DNA from: Planctomycetota bacterium
Lineage (GTDB): Bacteria; Planctomycetota; UBA1135
Reading direction: 5' to 3'
DNA length: 64,000 nucleotides
Assembly (NCBI GenBank): GCA_030748415.1
Contig: JASMMA010000013.1
Span: forward strand, 1 to 64,000
Part shown: positions 9,179 through 18,410 of the stretch, one piece after another
How the letters are laid out: each line of letters begins with the position of its first letter
How positions within the stretch are numbered: the first letter of the stretch is position 1
Program-made: the position numbers and the translations under genes
Notes under the pieces: generated by a model
Told to the model about the DNA's origin: nothing
The model's input: the letters and a program-made list of their open reading frames with translations, nothing else
Database searches by the model: none

Positions 9179-10596
9179 TTCCACTCAGGGTGTTCGGCTT
9201 CAACAGCTGCGATGACGGCATCTACAACTTGAGCGTTTACACCTTCCGAGAAAACCATCACTGCAGCACTTTCGTATTCTGAAACGGAGACAAGGGCCGG
9301 GTTTTCATCGTTCATGTAGTGGAACGCTTCGATGAACTCGCCACAATCTTCAGGGGTATCCCAAACAGTTGCCCAAACGAGCACAGAATCGCCGCCAGGA
9401 TTTTGCCACAAGGCGTAACGATCACCACCCCAACCCGCAGAAGCATCGTTGCTCCAGGAACCCATTTGCCCTTCTGGAGTTGACAAATCAGGTACATCTT
9501 CGGCAGTGAGGGTAAAACAACCCAATTCTCCCAGAGTATCTTCGCTTTTCAATTTCCAATCTGTGTCTAATAGTTGCATTCCTGTTACAGAAAGAACAAC
9601 AAATACTGCCACCCCCGCCACTGCAGGCTTACCTCTTCCCAAAACAAGCATGAGGAGGATGGAAGCAAAAACGCCGCCGAAGGCCATGCCATAGTCCACG
9701 CCCCCAGAAGGCAAAACGCTTGCCAAATTGGGAATGACTACTTCCACAGGAGGGTCCCATTTTTCAGGATCCCAGTATTTCTCGAAGTGGAGAACCTGCT
9801 CCGAAGAAAGTGGTGGGTTTGCAAAGGCGTAATCCAGGTCTTCTGCCTTTGGAGTCACAGCGGAGGCGGCAAGAATGCTGGATTGTTTCACTAAAAACTT
9901 GTTCCCTTCTAAATAGGGCAACGCAAGGGTGACAACCAAAAATGGAGGCGCATCTTTTATTGAGTCTGCCGACGACGCCATCATTTCATTCATGTTGGCG
10001 GGATCCAACTTCAAATAGCCCGCAATCATTCCTTGAATGGTATAGAGATTCATCAAGGAAGTTCCGCTCCCCTCAACCACGGCCCGAAGTGCAAATTCAG
10101 CATCTGAATTAAGGTCTCGAGCATTCTCAAACATTTTATCTAGATAATAATACTGGTCGTCCAGGGCATGGGTTAGTTCATGCGCCATAATGATGTCAGC
10201 CAATCCACCCTGGTTAAAAGTGGACATCATGTAGAACTTTTTAGTTTTTGGATCGTAAAACCCACCTACCTGTCCACGAAGCATCTCCAAAAAGGCTTGG
10301 TACAAATCTCTGTCTGGCTCCATCAAGCCCAATAGTCCGTAAGCCTTCCCCATGGAATTTAGGTTTTCAAGTCCATACTCCGACTCAAATTCTTTCTTTG
10401 CAAATTCGATGAACTCGTCAGGGGTTGTAACTCCTGCGAGAACGGGTTGCTTAAAATCCAATCCGCGGAGCTCGGCAACACGAGGGCTGATTTCAGCAAC
10501 CTTGGCGTCGAGCGCCTCTTGATCGAAGCCCCCACCTGTCGGCTCTTGGGGAAAAGAAAAAAGTGCTAGAAGAAGGGTAAGGGTAGCGGTCATCAC
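9175..10596 (-). CDS. Exported HEXXH metallopeptidase-like protein
   Basis: 473 aa with a signal peptide (TATLTLLLALFSF). A zinc-protease signature HELTH lies at 139-143 (MAHELTHALDDQYYY), and a downstream EGSG segment around residue 175 could provide a third ligand (inference). After this domain comes a hydrophobic span (SILLMLVL ... VAGVAVFVVLSVTGM, ~305-340) that should cross the membrane, and then a C-terminal domain of ~120 residues of unknown fold. The specific family name is not recognised. It is the first gene of a two-gene operon with ggt (4-bp overlap). Confidence 0.7.
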   Translation of the reverse strand: MMTATLTLLLALFSFPQEPTGGGFDQEALDAKVAEISPRVAELRGLDFKQPVLAGVTTPDEFIEFAKKEFESEYGLENLNSMGKAYGLLGLMEPDRDLYQAFLEMLRGQVGGFYDPKTKKFYMMSTFNQGGLADIIMAHELTHALDDQYYYLDKMFENARDLNSDAEFALRAVVEGSGTSLMNLYTIQGMIAGYLKLDPANMNEMMASSADSIKDAPPFLVVTLALPYLEGNKFLVKQSSILAASAVTPKAEDLDYAFANPPLSSEQVLHFEKYWDPEKWDPPVEVVIPNLASVLPSGGVDYGMAFGGVFASILLMLVLGRGKPAVAGVAVFVVLSVTGMQLLDTDWKLKSEDTLGELGCFTLTAEDVPDLSTPEGQMGSWSNDASAGWGGDRYALWQNPGGDSVLVWATVWDTPEDCGEFIEAFHYMNDENPALVSVSEYESAAVMVFSEGVNAQVVDAVIAAVEAEHPEWK

Positions 10597-10640
10597 GACA
10601 TTAGATTAGTCCTGCGCGTGCCATCGCGCCCCCCTTTCCC

Positions 10641-11768
10641 ATGTCTCAAAAGACTGTCCTCATTGTTGGCGCCGGAATCGCTGGCGCATCTACTGCTTGG
10701 CACCTGAGCCAACTTGGTGGGCATCGAATTATTCTTCTCGAAATGGAAGATGCGCCCGATCGGCATTCAACGGGCCGAAATGCAGCTATTCTCCGGACGG
10801 CCATGCCTGACCCCATTCTTCATGGTTTGGCGCGGGAGTCTTTGGATTTTTATCAGACTCCCCCCCTCGGATTCAGCGACCAGTCCCTCTTCGAGCCGGT
10901 AGGGCTCTTCCTTGCAGCGACTGCTGAATCTTCAGAAGATTTTTTAGGGTGGACCGGGAACCCCGACTGCCAAACGGGTGCTCAACGAGTGCCCCCATCT
11001 CAACTTTATGAACGAATTCCCCAGCTGGCTCCAGGAATCGAGGCAGCGGTTTATCTCCCTGATGAAGGCGTCTTCGATGTTGCCGAAATTCACCACTCCT
11101 TTCTAAAGGGTGCAGCTCGAAACGGAGTTGAAATTCGCTACAACTCGCGGGTTGAAAGTCTAATAGTTGAAAATGAACAACTCATTGGATTGAATGTCGG
11201 AGCTAAATTTCTTGAAGCTGACTCCATCCTCATTGCTGCAGGTGCTTGGGCTTCTCAAATTGCAAACACCATCAACCTCCCCATGCCGTTGACTCCTTAC
11301 CGTAGGCACATTTTCGTGACTAATCCCCTGAAGGATGTCCAAAAAGATTGGCCTGTTGTTTGGATTGCAGGTGCAGAATATTACTTCCGCCCTGAAAGTG
11401 GCGGCTTGTTGCTTTCTGGTTGCGACCAACAAGCGGTCCTTCCCGAAGCGGGCGAAGTTTCCAACGACGAAGCAGTTTCTCTGGCGGCTGAAAAAACGGA
11501 ACGCTGGTTACCCTCCTTCGCCGATGCCGAGGCTCCTTTTTATTGGGCAGGAATGCGGACCTTCGCCCCCGACCACCGTTTCGTGGTGGGTCCCGATCCC
11601 CGGTTAGGGGGCCTGCATTGGGTTGCCGGATTGGGCGGGCATGGCATTACCTGTGCGCCGGCCGTGGGGAATCTGGCCGCAGAATGGATTGCCACTGGCT
11701 GGAGCCAACACTCTCAAGCTGCAACCCTTGCGCCGGGGCGATTTCCTGCGGAACCTTGCGCCCGCTAA
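10641..11768 (+). CDS. FAD-dependent oxidoreductase (DAO/glycine oxidase-like family)
   Basis: 375 aa. The N-terminal dinucleotide-binding motif is VGAGIAGASTAWHLS (residues ~9-23), followed by the acidic residue that binds the adenosine ribose (LLEME) and GRNAA. This is the arrangement in D-amino-acid dehydrogenase, glycine/sarcosine oxidase and related enzymes. The C-terminal FAD segment is WVAGLGGHGITCAPAVG. The family oxidises amine-containing substrates; which one cannot be read from sequence. It stands alone, divergent from the metallopeptidase/ggt operon with 44 bp between the starts. Confidence 0.85.
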   Translation: MSQKTVLIVGAGIAGASTAWHLSQLGGHRIILLEMEDAPDRHSTGRNAAILRTAMPDPILHGLARESLDFYQTPPLGFSDQSLFEPVGLFLAATAESSEDFLGWTGNPDCQTGAQRVPPSQLYERIPQLAPGIEAAVYLPDEGVFDVAEIHHSFLKGAARNGVEIRYNSRVESLIVENEQLIGLNVGAKFLEADSILIAAGAWASQIANTINLPMPLTPYRRHIFVTNPLKDVQKDWPVVWIAGAEYYFRPESGGLLLSGCDQQAVLPEAGEVSNDEAVSLAAEKTERWLPSFADAEAPFYWAGMRTFAPDHRFVVGPDPRLGGLHWVAGLGGHGITCAPAVGNLAAEWIATGWSQHSQAATLAPGRFPAEPCAR

Positions 11769-11827
11769 GGTTTTCAAAGGAGGCCCCGCAATTCTGGGGC
11801 ATTTAACTTCACCTGCTTCCAATCAAA

Positions 11828-12256
11828 ATGTTACTCACAGCAATTCTGACCCTATTCCCGGCCCCTGCCCTTCCGCAACAGGCCTGCCCCCATGACGACC
11901 CCGGACGGGACCGCCCTCAGGCCCACCATCAAGATGAACGGCGTGAGAGGCAACATGGGCAAAAGAAAATGCGTCACCGTGGTGGTCAACAGGGTCACCA
12001 AAAAATGCGGCACGGTGGCAAACAGGGTCACCAGAAAATGCGGCGCGGTGGCAAACAAGGCCCCAAGCACATGCGCCGCGGTGGCAAACAGGGTCACCAG
12101 AATATGCGGCGCGGTGGCAAACAGGGTCATCAGAAAATGCGGCGCGGTGGCCGCATGATGCGCCAGCACGGTTCCCGCCAGATGTACCAGCACAGAGCCA
12201 AAATCAAGAAGCTAAAAGCTGCGCACAAAAAGATGCGTGCTCGAAAAGGACACTAG
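11828..12256 (+). CDS. Small secreted basic protein built of 11-residue Gly/His/Met/Arg repeats
   Basis: 142 aa, no known family recognised. A short signal peptide (MLLTAILTLFPAPALPQQA) is followed by a strongly basic, hydrophilic chain. Residues 52-106 are five 11-residue units of the form GGKQGHQKMRR, and the tail is also basic (KIKKLKAAHKKMRARKGH). The regular His, Met and Arg content could suit metal, nucleic-acid or polyanion binding, but this is inference only. The reverse-strand open frame over the same repeats lacks a plausible start context. A REPIN-like element begins 23 bp after the stop. Confidence 0.6.
   Translation: MLLTAILTLFPAPALPQQACPHDDPGRDRPQAHHQDERRERQHGQKKMRHRGGQQGHQKMRHGGKQGHQKMRRGGKQGPKHMRRGGKQGHQNMRRGGKQGHQKMRRGGRMMRQHGSRQMYQHRAKIKKLKAAHKKMRARKGH
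11981..12145. repeat. 33-bp coding tandem repeat (5 copies)
   Basis: Five consecutive 33-bp units, each starting GGTGGCAAACAGGG or a close variant, encode the 11-residue units of the protein at 11828-12256. Units 2, 4 and 5 are nearly identical at DNA level, which suggests recent duplication. Confidence 0.85.
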
Positions 12257-12278
12257 CGACGAAACAGACACCAAGGCT

Positions 12279-12445
12279 AGACACTGACCCCTTCCGCTGG
12301 GTCATCTTCCTCATAAAGCCTTGATTAGAAATGGTTTGGGGCAAAAACATGCCTCAGGTCTAGGCGAAAGAAAAAATCGACTCTAAGTCCTTTGGTGGAA
12401 AGAGGTTGTTCGCCAACTGACCCAGCTGATGGGGTCAGTGTCTAG
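12279..12445. repeat. REPIN-like element with family-A inverted ends (A2/A3)
   Basis: A 167-bp element bounded by two copies of a 26-bp sequence in inverted orientation: AGACACTGACCCC...GGGTCA at 12279-12304 and TGACCC...GGGGTCAGTGTCT at 12418-12443. Each end is itself a small hairpin (TGACCC/GGGTCA). The whole can fold as one long stem-loop. The interior, read in reverse complement, shares blocks (AAAGGACYTAG, CTAGACCTG, and a T-rich/CCAT block) with the element at 35669-35837, so these are copies of one mobile unit. It fills the gap between the convergent repeat-protein gene and nuoN and could act as a two-way terminator. Confidence 0.75.
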
Positions 12446-12451
12446 TTTGTC

Positions 12452-13951
12452 TTACCAATAGAGTAGGTGCAGAACGCTCTCCCGAGCAACTGCGGCAAGT
12501 GGCTCGAAGTTGATAAAGGCGATCGAACCAATGGCCAATAATAAAAGTAAAACCGATAGGCCAGGGGTCGAAACCGTAGCGTGTTCGGTTTCCGATTTCT
12601 CGAGGTAAAGTGCCTTCGCCACCCGAAAGTAGTAGAACAAACTAATCACGGACATCAGGGCAAGGAGCAGGGTCAAGAACCAAAGGCCCCCATCCCAAGT
12701 AGCTGCCATCAGATACCACTTCGCAGAGAAACCTGCAGTCGGTGGAAGACCAGTCAACGCAGCCATAAAGATAACCATGGAGGCACCAGCAATGGGATGC
12801 TTGAATCCTAAACCTTTCAAGCCAGAGATGTCGTCGGTTCCACTTTGGTTTGCGAAGTAAAGGACACCAGCAAAGGCACCCAGGGTCATGAACCAATAAA
12901 CAAAGATATAAACGGTCGCAACTTCAAACCCGAGGCGACCCATAAGGGTGAGGCCCAACAGCATGTAGCCCGCATGACCAATCGATGAGTACGCAAGGAG
13001 GCGCTTGAGATTGGTTTGGCGAAGAGCGGCCAAGTTTCCGAACACCATCGTGGCAGCCGATAAAAGTCCAAGCAAAGGAATAAGTGAAGAAGTGAACCCA
13101 TTCGCACTTTGAACCGTGGCCCCTTCTCCAACCAAGATTCCGGCATAGACCGTTGCAAGAACTCGCATAAATGCGGCAAGCGCGACACCCTTCGAGCCCA
13201 CAGCCAAAAATGCGGCCACGGGAGCCGAAACGCCTTGATAAACATCTGGCGCCCACCATTGGAAGGGGAACAGAGATAGTTTGAACCCAAATCCAACCAA
13301 TAAAAGAATGGTCGGCAAGGCAAGAGCTGCCATTTGGCCTTGGTTGGACATTTCCAAAACAGTCCGCACCATTTGGCCGGCATCCAGGGAGCCCGTCATC
13401 CCATAAAGGAGGCTAATTCCAAATAGCATCACCCCTGATGCGAGCGCACCGTAAACCACATACTTCACTGCAGCTTCTGCACCTGCGCGGTCTCGCTTGT
13501 GAATTCCAGCAAGGGCATAGGAAGCAATTCCCAATGTCTCAAGCCCAAGATAGAGCATAAGTAGGTGCCGTGTTCCAACGAGCACAAACCCTCCAAGAGC
13601 GGCGGTCAGAAGAAGGAACCAAGTTTCCGCTTTCCCCTCCTGATTGTGTCCGCGATCTTGGGTGTCCATCCAAATCACAACGGCAGTGGTCGCTGTGATG
13701 AACAACTTGAACACCGTCGCAAAGGCATCTACTCGCAGCATGCCAAATACAGTCTGCGGGGACCAGCTCAGGCGCTGGGCGAGCAGCCACGCCGTAATTC
13801 CCAAGAAGCCCAAGGCCAGAGATGCTTTCTCGCCATTCTTTTTGGGACCTAGGACCATCTCCCAAACCAGCAACAAGCACAGGCCCAGAGTTAGGGCCAA
13901 CTCAGGGAAGATGTACTGAAGGGAATCGAAGTAGGAGATGGAACTGCCCAT
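12452..13951 (-). CDS. nuoN: NADH-quinone oxidoreductase (complex I) subunit N
   Basis: 499 aa and highly hydrophobic, with about 14 membrane spans. It is one of the three antiporter-like proton-pumping subunits of the complex I membrane arm. Family hallmarks include LLMYLGLETLGIASYALAG (with the conserved Glu of TM5), the lysine-bearing broken helix GFGFKLSLFPFQWWAPDVYQG, and KRLLAYSSIGHAGYML. It is the last gene of the nuoA-N run and is separated from nuoM by only 3 bp. Confidence 0.95.
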   Translation of the reverse strand: MGSSISYFDSLQYIFPELALTLGLCLLLVWEMVLGPKKNGEKASLALGFLGITAWLLAQRLSWSPQTVFGMLRVDAFATVFKLFITATTAVVIWMDTQDRGHNQEGKAETWFLLLTAALGGFVLVGTRHLLMLYLGLETLGIASYALAGIHKRDRAGAEAAVKYVVYGALASGVMLFGISLLYGMTGSLDAGQMVRTVLEMSNQGQMAALALPTILLLVGFGFKLSLFPFQWWAPDVYQGVSAPVAAFLAVGSKGVALAAFMRVLATVYAGILVGEGATVQSANGFTSSLIPLLGLLSAATMVFGNLAALRQTNLKRLLAYSSIGHAGYMLLGLTLMGRLGFEVATVYIFVYWFMTLGAFAGVLYFANQSGTDDISGLKGLGFKHPIAGASMVIFMAALTGLPPTAGFSAKWYLMAATWDGGLWFLTLLLALMSVISLFYYFRVAKALYLEKSETEHATVSTPGLSVLLLLLAIGSIAFINFEPLAAVARESVLHLLYW

Positions 13952-13954
13952 GGT

Positions 13955-15493
13955 CTAACCGAGGTAGGCGAGTAGGTTTTCCTGAATCAGCTGGAGGGAT
14001 GCAGCCATCTTGTCCAGAATGAGAGTGGGAAAGATTCCAATTGCAATGCAGAGGAAAGCAAATGGAATCATGCAGAAAGCTTCGCGACCAGAAATGTCGG
14101 AGAAACCTTCGTACTTGGCGGGGAGGGTGCCAAGGAAAACCCGCTGAAGAGCAAACAGCAAGAATGCTGCGGTCATCAAGATTCCAAGCGTGCTCACAAT
14201 GACCAAGATTGGGAAGGCCTCATAAGAACCCATGAGAGTCATCGCTTCTGAAATGAAGCCGCTCATACCAGGCAAACCCAGACCGGCAAAGATACCAATG
14301 GTAGAGAGCCCTAAGTAATAGGGCATGCGTTGGGCCAGTCCGCCGAAGTCATCCAAGTTACGGTGATGTGCGCGGTCGTAAACAACGCCCACGATGAGGA
14401 AGAGCATGGCCGATGATGTTCCGTGGGTGAACAACTGGAGGACTGCACCATTGAGGGCGGTAAACCCGGCGCCACGACCCGCCAACGAAATGGCGGCCAC
14501 GCCTAAAAGGAAATACCCCATGTGGCTTACTGAAGAGTACGCAACAAGTCGCTTGAAGTCCTTCTGCCCCATCGCCACATAAGCGCCGTAAACAATGTTG
14601 ATGACCCCAAGAACGGCAAGGAACATCGCAAAGTTATGGAACGCATCAGGTGCAAGCGGGAAGTTAATCCGCAACATCCCGTACGCGCCAAGCTTGAGCA
14701 AAATACCTGCAAGGATGACGGATATCGGAGTTGGCGCCTCAACGTGTGCATCAGGAAGCCAGGTATGGAAGGGGAACACTGGAATCTTGATTGCAAAGCC
14801 AATAAAGAGGAACCAGAAGATCCAAGTTGTGAACTTCATGCCCAGGAAGGTGGTCATGTCGGCAGCCCAAGCTGGCGCCATGTTCTGCAAGGTCACAATG
14901 TCGAAGGTTCCCGTATCAAAGCCGCCGGATTTGAGCCAGAGTGCCACCATGGCAACCAGCATTAGAACCGAGCCAAATAATGTGTACAGGAAGAACTTAA
15001 TCGCGGCATACTCGCGGCGAGGGCCGCCCCAAATACCGATGAGGAAGTACATCGGCAGGAGCATAATTTCCCAGAAAACATAGAACAGGAAGAAGTCCTG
15101 TGCGACAAATACTCCGTTTACTCCGACTTCAAGAAGGAGAAGGAGAGCAAAGTAGCCTTTTGGAGCTTTCTGGATTGTCCACGAAGAAAAGACAGCAATA
15201 AAGTGAATCAGCGCCGAGAGGAAAAGCAGCGGTAGCGATAAACCGTCAAGCCCTAACTTGTAGTGGATGTTGAAAGCTGGGATCCAAGCCATGTCCTCTA
15301 CGAACTGCAAACCTGGGATGGCCGCATCATATGGGCCAAACCAAAGCCATGTGCAAAGAACGAGAGGGAGGCCCGTAAAGAGGGCCGCCGTCCAGCGAAT
15401 GAGACCAACTTGCCGGCCTGGCATGGCGAGAATGAGCGCCGTGCCTACCAAAGGCAGGAGGGTAATGAGAGAGAGAAGGTTATTTTCCAGCAT
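13955..15493 (-). CDS. nuoM: NADH-quinone oxidoreductase (complex I) subunit M
   Basis: 512 aa, multi-pass membrane protein, the middle antiporter-like subunit of complex I. Characteristic segments are YVFWEIMLLPMYFLIGIWGG with the channel Glu, KIPVFPFHTWLPDAHVEAPTP with the conserved Lys/Pro/His, and KRLVAYSSVSHMGYFLLG. Full length for the family. It lies between nuoL (18 bp) and nuoN (3 bp). Confidence 0.96.
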   Translation of the reverse strand: MLENNLLSLITLLPLVGTALILAMPGRQVGLIRWTAALFTGLPLVLCTWLWFGPYDAAIPGLQFVEDMAWIPAFNIHYKLGLDGLSLPLLFLSALIHFIAVFSSWTIQKAPKGYFALLLLLEVGVNGVFVAQDFFLFYVFWEIMLLPMYFLIGIWGGPRREYAAIKFFLYTLFGSVLMLVAMVALWLKSGGFDTGTFDIVTLQNMAPAWAADMTTFLGMKFTTWIFWFLFIGFAIKIPVFPFHTWLPDAHVEAPTPISVILAGILLKLGAYGMLRINFPLAPDAFHNFAMFLAVLGVINIVYGAYVAMGQKDFKRLVAYSSVSHMGYFLLGVAAISLAGRGAGFTALNGAVLQLFTHGTSSAMLFLIVGVVYDRAHHRNLDDFGGLAQRMPYYLGLSTIGIFAGLGLPGMSGFISEAMTLMGSYEAFPILVIVSTLGILMTAAFLLFALQRVFLGTLPAKYEGFSDISGREAFCMIPFAFLCIAIGIFPTLILDKMAASLQLIQENLLAYLG

Positions 15494-15511
15494 CTGCTTG
15501 AGGACTCCTGT

Positions 15512-17596
15512 TTAGAGAACCTCGAGGAGGAGCACGGCAGCGATGAGGACCGCGCCGGCGAAAGTAAAGTAGGCGTATTGCTGAATGCGGCCAGTTTGGA
15601 ATCGGCGCATAAGCTGTCCAGCAGAAGATGTCACTTCTGCAACGAGTTCAACGAAACCATCAACAACAACTCGATCGTGAGCGGCACTAAGGTTACTGAG
15701 ACCTTTCATAGTGGCCCCCATTCCATTGACAACACCGTCGACAAAGGTGCGGTCGAACCAAGCGAGGAAGGCGGAGAAGATAGTTGTTCCGCGAATGACT
15801 GTGGCTTGATACAGCTCATCAAAGCGGTATTTATCTAAGACAAGCCTGTAAACGCCACCAAGAGCGGTTGCAACTTTGGCAGGGTTGAGAACGCGCCAAA
15901 GGTAGAAAAGACAAGCAAGGAAAATCCCGAAGCCCGCAACGCTCAGGCTAATCACCATTGCTGAATGGTGTGCATGGTGGGCCTGGGTCTCAGTCACATG
16001 GATTGCAGCGGCACCGAAGGCGACAGGGTTCTCAACGAGATGAAGGAACCAAGGATGTTCCCCGCCGGAAACTCCATGCACAGGGTCGAGAATCCAGAAT
16101 TTACCGCCGACAACGGCAAGCAAACCGAGAACGACAAGGGGGACGGTCATGGTCCACGGGGATTCATGTGCCTCTTCTGCACCGTGCCCACGAGGTTTCC
16201 CGTGAAATGTCATGAACATCAGGCGGAACATGTAGAAGGCAGTAATGCCCGCTGCGACAATCAACATGTAGAAGGGTAGAGACCAAATCAAGCTGCCCTC
16301 CACCATGCTGCGCTCCAATGTCTTGGCAATGATGGCATCTTTGGAATAGAAACCTGCAAAGAAAGGAACACCGGAGATTGCCAAGGTGCTCACCAACATC
16401 GTGAGCCAGGTAATGGGCATTTTCGAGCGAAGCCCGCCCATCTTTCTCATGTCCTGTTCGTGGTGACAGCCATGAATCACGGATCCTGAACCCAAGAAGA
16501 GACAAGCCTTAAAGAAGGCGTGCGTCAGCATGTGGAAGAGACCCGCCGCGACACCACCGGCGCCAATGGCACAAATCATGTAACCAAGCTGGGAAATGGT
16601 GGAGTAGGCGAGTACCTTTTTAATATCAAACTGAGTTATTCCGATTGTGGCAGCAAAAATCGCTGTGAAGCCACCCAGACAAGCAACAATAAGTTGAGCT
16701 TCAGGGGACATCATTAAAAAGATGCGACCTGTCAAGTAAACACCAGCAGCAACCATCGTTGCGGCATGAATCATGGCGCTAACAGGAGTTGGACCTTCCA
16801 TTGCATCGGGAAGCCAAACATGAAGGGGGAACTGAGCAGATTTGCCCACAGCGCCCAAGAACATCATGATTCCCGCAACAGTCAGCCAGGATTCCCATCC
16901 ATGAACGGCAACATGGGAGTCAATTGCAGCGTACAACTCGTGGAAGGAGAGAGTTCCAAATGCCTTCCACATCATCATCATGCCAATGAAAAGGCAGATG
17001 TCGCCGATGCGAGTGGTCATGAAAGCTTTTAGGCTCGCCCAAGCTGCTTCCATCCGGGGAGCTTTTTTATCAAGCGCAAGGTGCCCGATAAGGAGATAGG
17101 AGCAAAGGCCCATAATCTCCCAAAAGATAAAGAAGAAAACTAAGTTATCACTCAAAACCAAAGCCAGCATGGCGAAGGTGAAAAGCGAAAGGTTAGAAAA
17201 GAAAATGTTGTAGCGGCTATCCCCTTTCATGTACCCAATAGAAAAAAGGTGCACTAGGAAAGAAACAAGCGCCACCATGGCCAGGAGAGCCGCGCTTAAA
17301 TTGTCGTACAACATGCCAGCTTCAAAACCGGCAAGACCAAGGGTCAGGTTTGGATCACTGAAGAAGAACTTCCAAGTAGGCAAACCTTCGAGGAGGAAGT
17401 TCGGGTCGTGATGACTCAAGACTGTTAAGAAATGGCTCACCGCAATGAATGCGGAAACACCCATCGCGCCAGTAGGCAACCAGTCACCTTGACGGGGCAA
17501 GAAGCGGCCGAAGCAGACTTGCAGAACCCATGCAGCCAGTGGCAGAAGAGGAACGGCAAGTAGCCAATAAAACTGGGTTGGAGTCGTGGCGCCCAT
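15512..17596 (-). CDS. nuoL: NADH-quinone oxidoreductase (complex I) subunit L
   Basis: 694 aa. This is the distal antiporter-like subunit, with a C-terminal extension that normally forms the lateral helix along the membrane arm; the length suits this. Motifs include FFIFWEIMGLCSYLLIG, KSAQFPLHVWLPDAMEGPTP and KKVLAYSTISQLGYM, and HHEQDMRKMGGLRSKMP, typical of NuoL rather than NuoM or NuoN. Its start codon overlaps the nuoK stop by one base (TAATG). Confidence 0.96.
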   Translation of the reverse strand: MGATTPTQFYWLLAVPLLPLAAWVLQVCFGRFLPRQGDWLPTGAMGVSAFIAVSHFLTVLSHHDPNFLLEGLPTWKFFFSDPNLTLGLAGFEAGMLYDNLSAALLAMVALVSFLVHLFSIGYMKGDSRYNIFFSNLSLFTFAMLALVLSDNLVFFFIFWEIMGLCSYLLIGHLALDKKAPRMEAAWASLKAFMTTRIGDICLFIGMMMMWKAFGTLSFHELYAAIDSHVAVHGWESWLTVAGIMMFLGAVGKSAQFPLHVWLPDAMEGPTPVSAMIHAATMVAAGVYLTGRIFLMMSPEAQLIVACLGGFTAIFAATIGITQFDIKKVLAYSTISQLGYMICAIGAGGVAAGLFHMLTHAFFKACLFLGSGSVIHGCHHEQDMRKMGGLRSKMPITWLTMLVSTLAISGVPFFAGFYSKDAIIAKTLERSMVEGSLIWSLPFYMLIVAAGITAFYMFRLMFMTFHGKPRGHGAEEAHESPWTMTVPLVVLGLLAVVGGKFWILDPVHGVSGGEHPWFLHLVENPVAFGAAAIHVTETQAHHAHHSAMVISLSVAGFGIFLACLFYLWRVLNPAKVATALGGVYRLVLDKYRFDELYQATVIRGTTIFSAFLAWFDRTFVDGVVNGMGATMKGLSNLSAAHDRVVVDGFVELVAEVTSSAGQLMRRFQTGRIQQYAYFTFAGAVLIAAVLLLEVL

Positions 17597-17901
17597 TAAT
17601 CTTTCATCGTGTAGTAGTCATCGGGCCGAATTGTGTCGAACAATGCGTGGGCATTAAGAACAATCGCCAAGGCAACTGCAGCTTCCGCAGCGGCAAGAAT
17701 GATGACAAAAATGGAAGCGATTTGACCATCAAGGGCGCTTCCCGGCTGGAAGCGGTTGAAGGCCACGAAGTTTAGGTTGGCCGCGTTCAGGATGAGCTCC
17801 AAACCCATTAAAACATAGACCAAGTTTCGGCGGGCGGCCACCATGACCAGCCCAATAATGAACAGGCAGGTTGCGACTGCTAGATAGGCGGTGAGGCTCA
17901 T
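17596..17901 (-). CDS. nuoK: NADH-quinone oxidoreductase (complex I) subunit K
   Basis: 101 aa, three membrane helices, the normal size for NuoK. The two buried glutamates needed for proton transfer are visible in VLMGLELILNAANLNFVAF and in AAAEAAVALAIVL. The start overlaps the nuoJ stop by 4 bp. Confidence 0.96.
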   Translation of the reverse strand: MSLTAYLAVATCLFIIGLVMVAARRNLVYVLMGLELILNAANLNFVAFNRFQPGSALDGQIASIFVIILAAAEAAVALAIVLNAHALFDTIRPDDYYTMKD

Positions 17902-18410
17902 TCCACATCCTCTCGGTTGAAGCGACGGCGCGCAATGAAGGCTGCTGCAACAAGAGCGGCAAGGAGAATGACAGACGCAAACTCAAAAGCAAAGAGCCAG
18001 GAGTCGCGGCGAAGAAGCTCAAGGCCAATTTCGCGCACGGTCGGCTCGGGTGAAGGGAGTTCTTTCGCTTGAATGAACCAGGGCTCTTCCCCCATGCGTT
18101 CTACAAACAAAAGTGCGCCCGCCGCAAGGATGCCAACTCCACCCCAGATGCGGAACAAGTTGCGCTCTTCGGGTTCAGGTCGAGTCAGCATGAGCCCGAA
18201 CAGAATCAAAACCAAAATCCCACCGGCATAAACCAAAACTTGGGTCATGGCAAGGAAGTCGGCGCCTAATAAAAGGAATAGACCAGCGACACCGACCAAG
18301 GTCCCCATCAAAGCAAACGCGCTATGTACCACATTTTTGTGGAACAAAGATAGCAAGGCACAGCCTACGGAAAGGATGGCAAAAAACCAGAAGGAAAGAA
18401 ACTCACCCAT
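17898..18410 (-). CDS. nuoJ: NADH-quinone oxidoreductase (complex I) subunit J
   Basis: 170 aa, five predicted membrane helices. The family signature VLVYAGGILVLILFGLML contains the pi-bulge helix linked to coupling. It overlaps nuoI by 8 bp and nuoK by 4 bp, consistent with a tightly coupled operon. Confidence 0.95.
   Translation of the reverse strand: MGEFLSFWFFAILSVGCALLSLFHKNVVHSAFALMGTLVGVAGLFLLLGADFLAMTQVLVYAGGILVLILFGLMLTRPEPEERNLFRIWGGVGILAAGALLFVERMGEEPWFIQAKELPSPEPTVREIGLELLRRDSWLFAFEFASVILLAALVAAAFIARRRFNREDVE

Noticed and set aside
11981-12145. CRISPR array
   Set aside because: The repeats are contiguous, in frame and without unique spacers; they encode protein repeats.
11852-12193. 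Reverse-strand hydrophobic open frame over the 33-bp repeats
   Set aside because: The plus-strand frame has a proper signal peptide and sensible C-terminus. The antisense frame is a by-product of the repeat composition.
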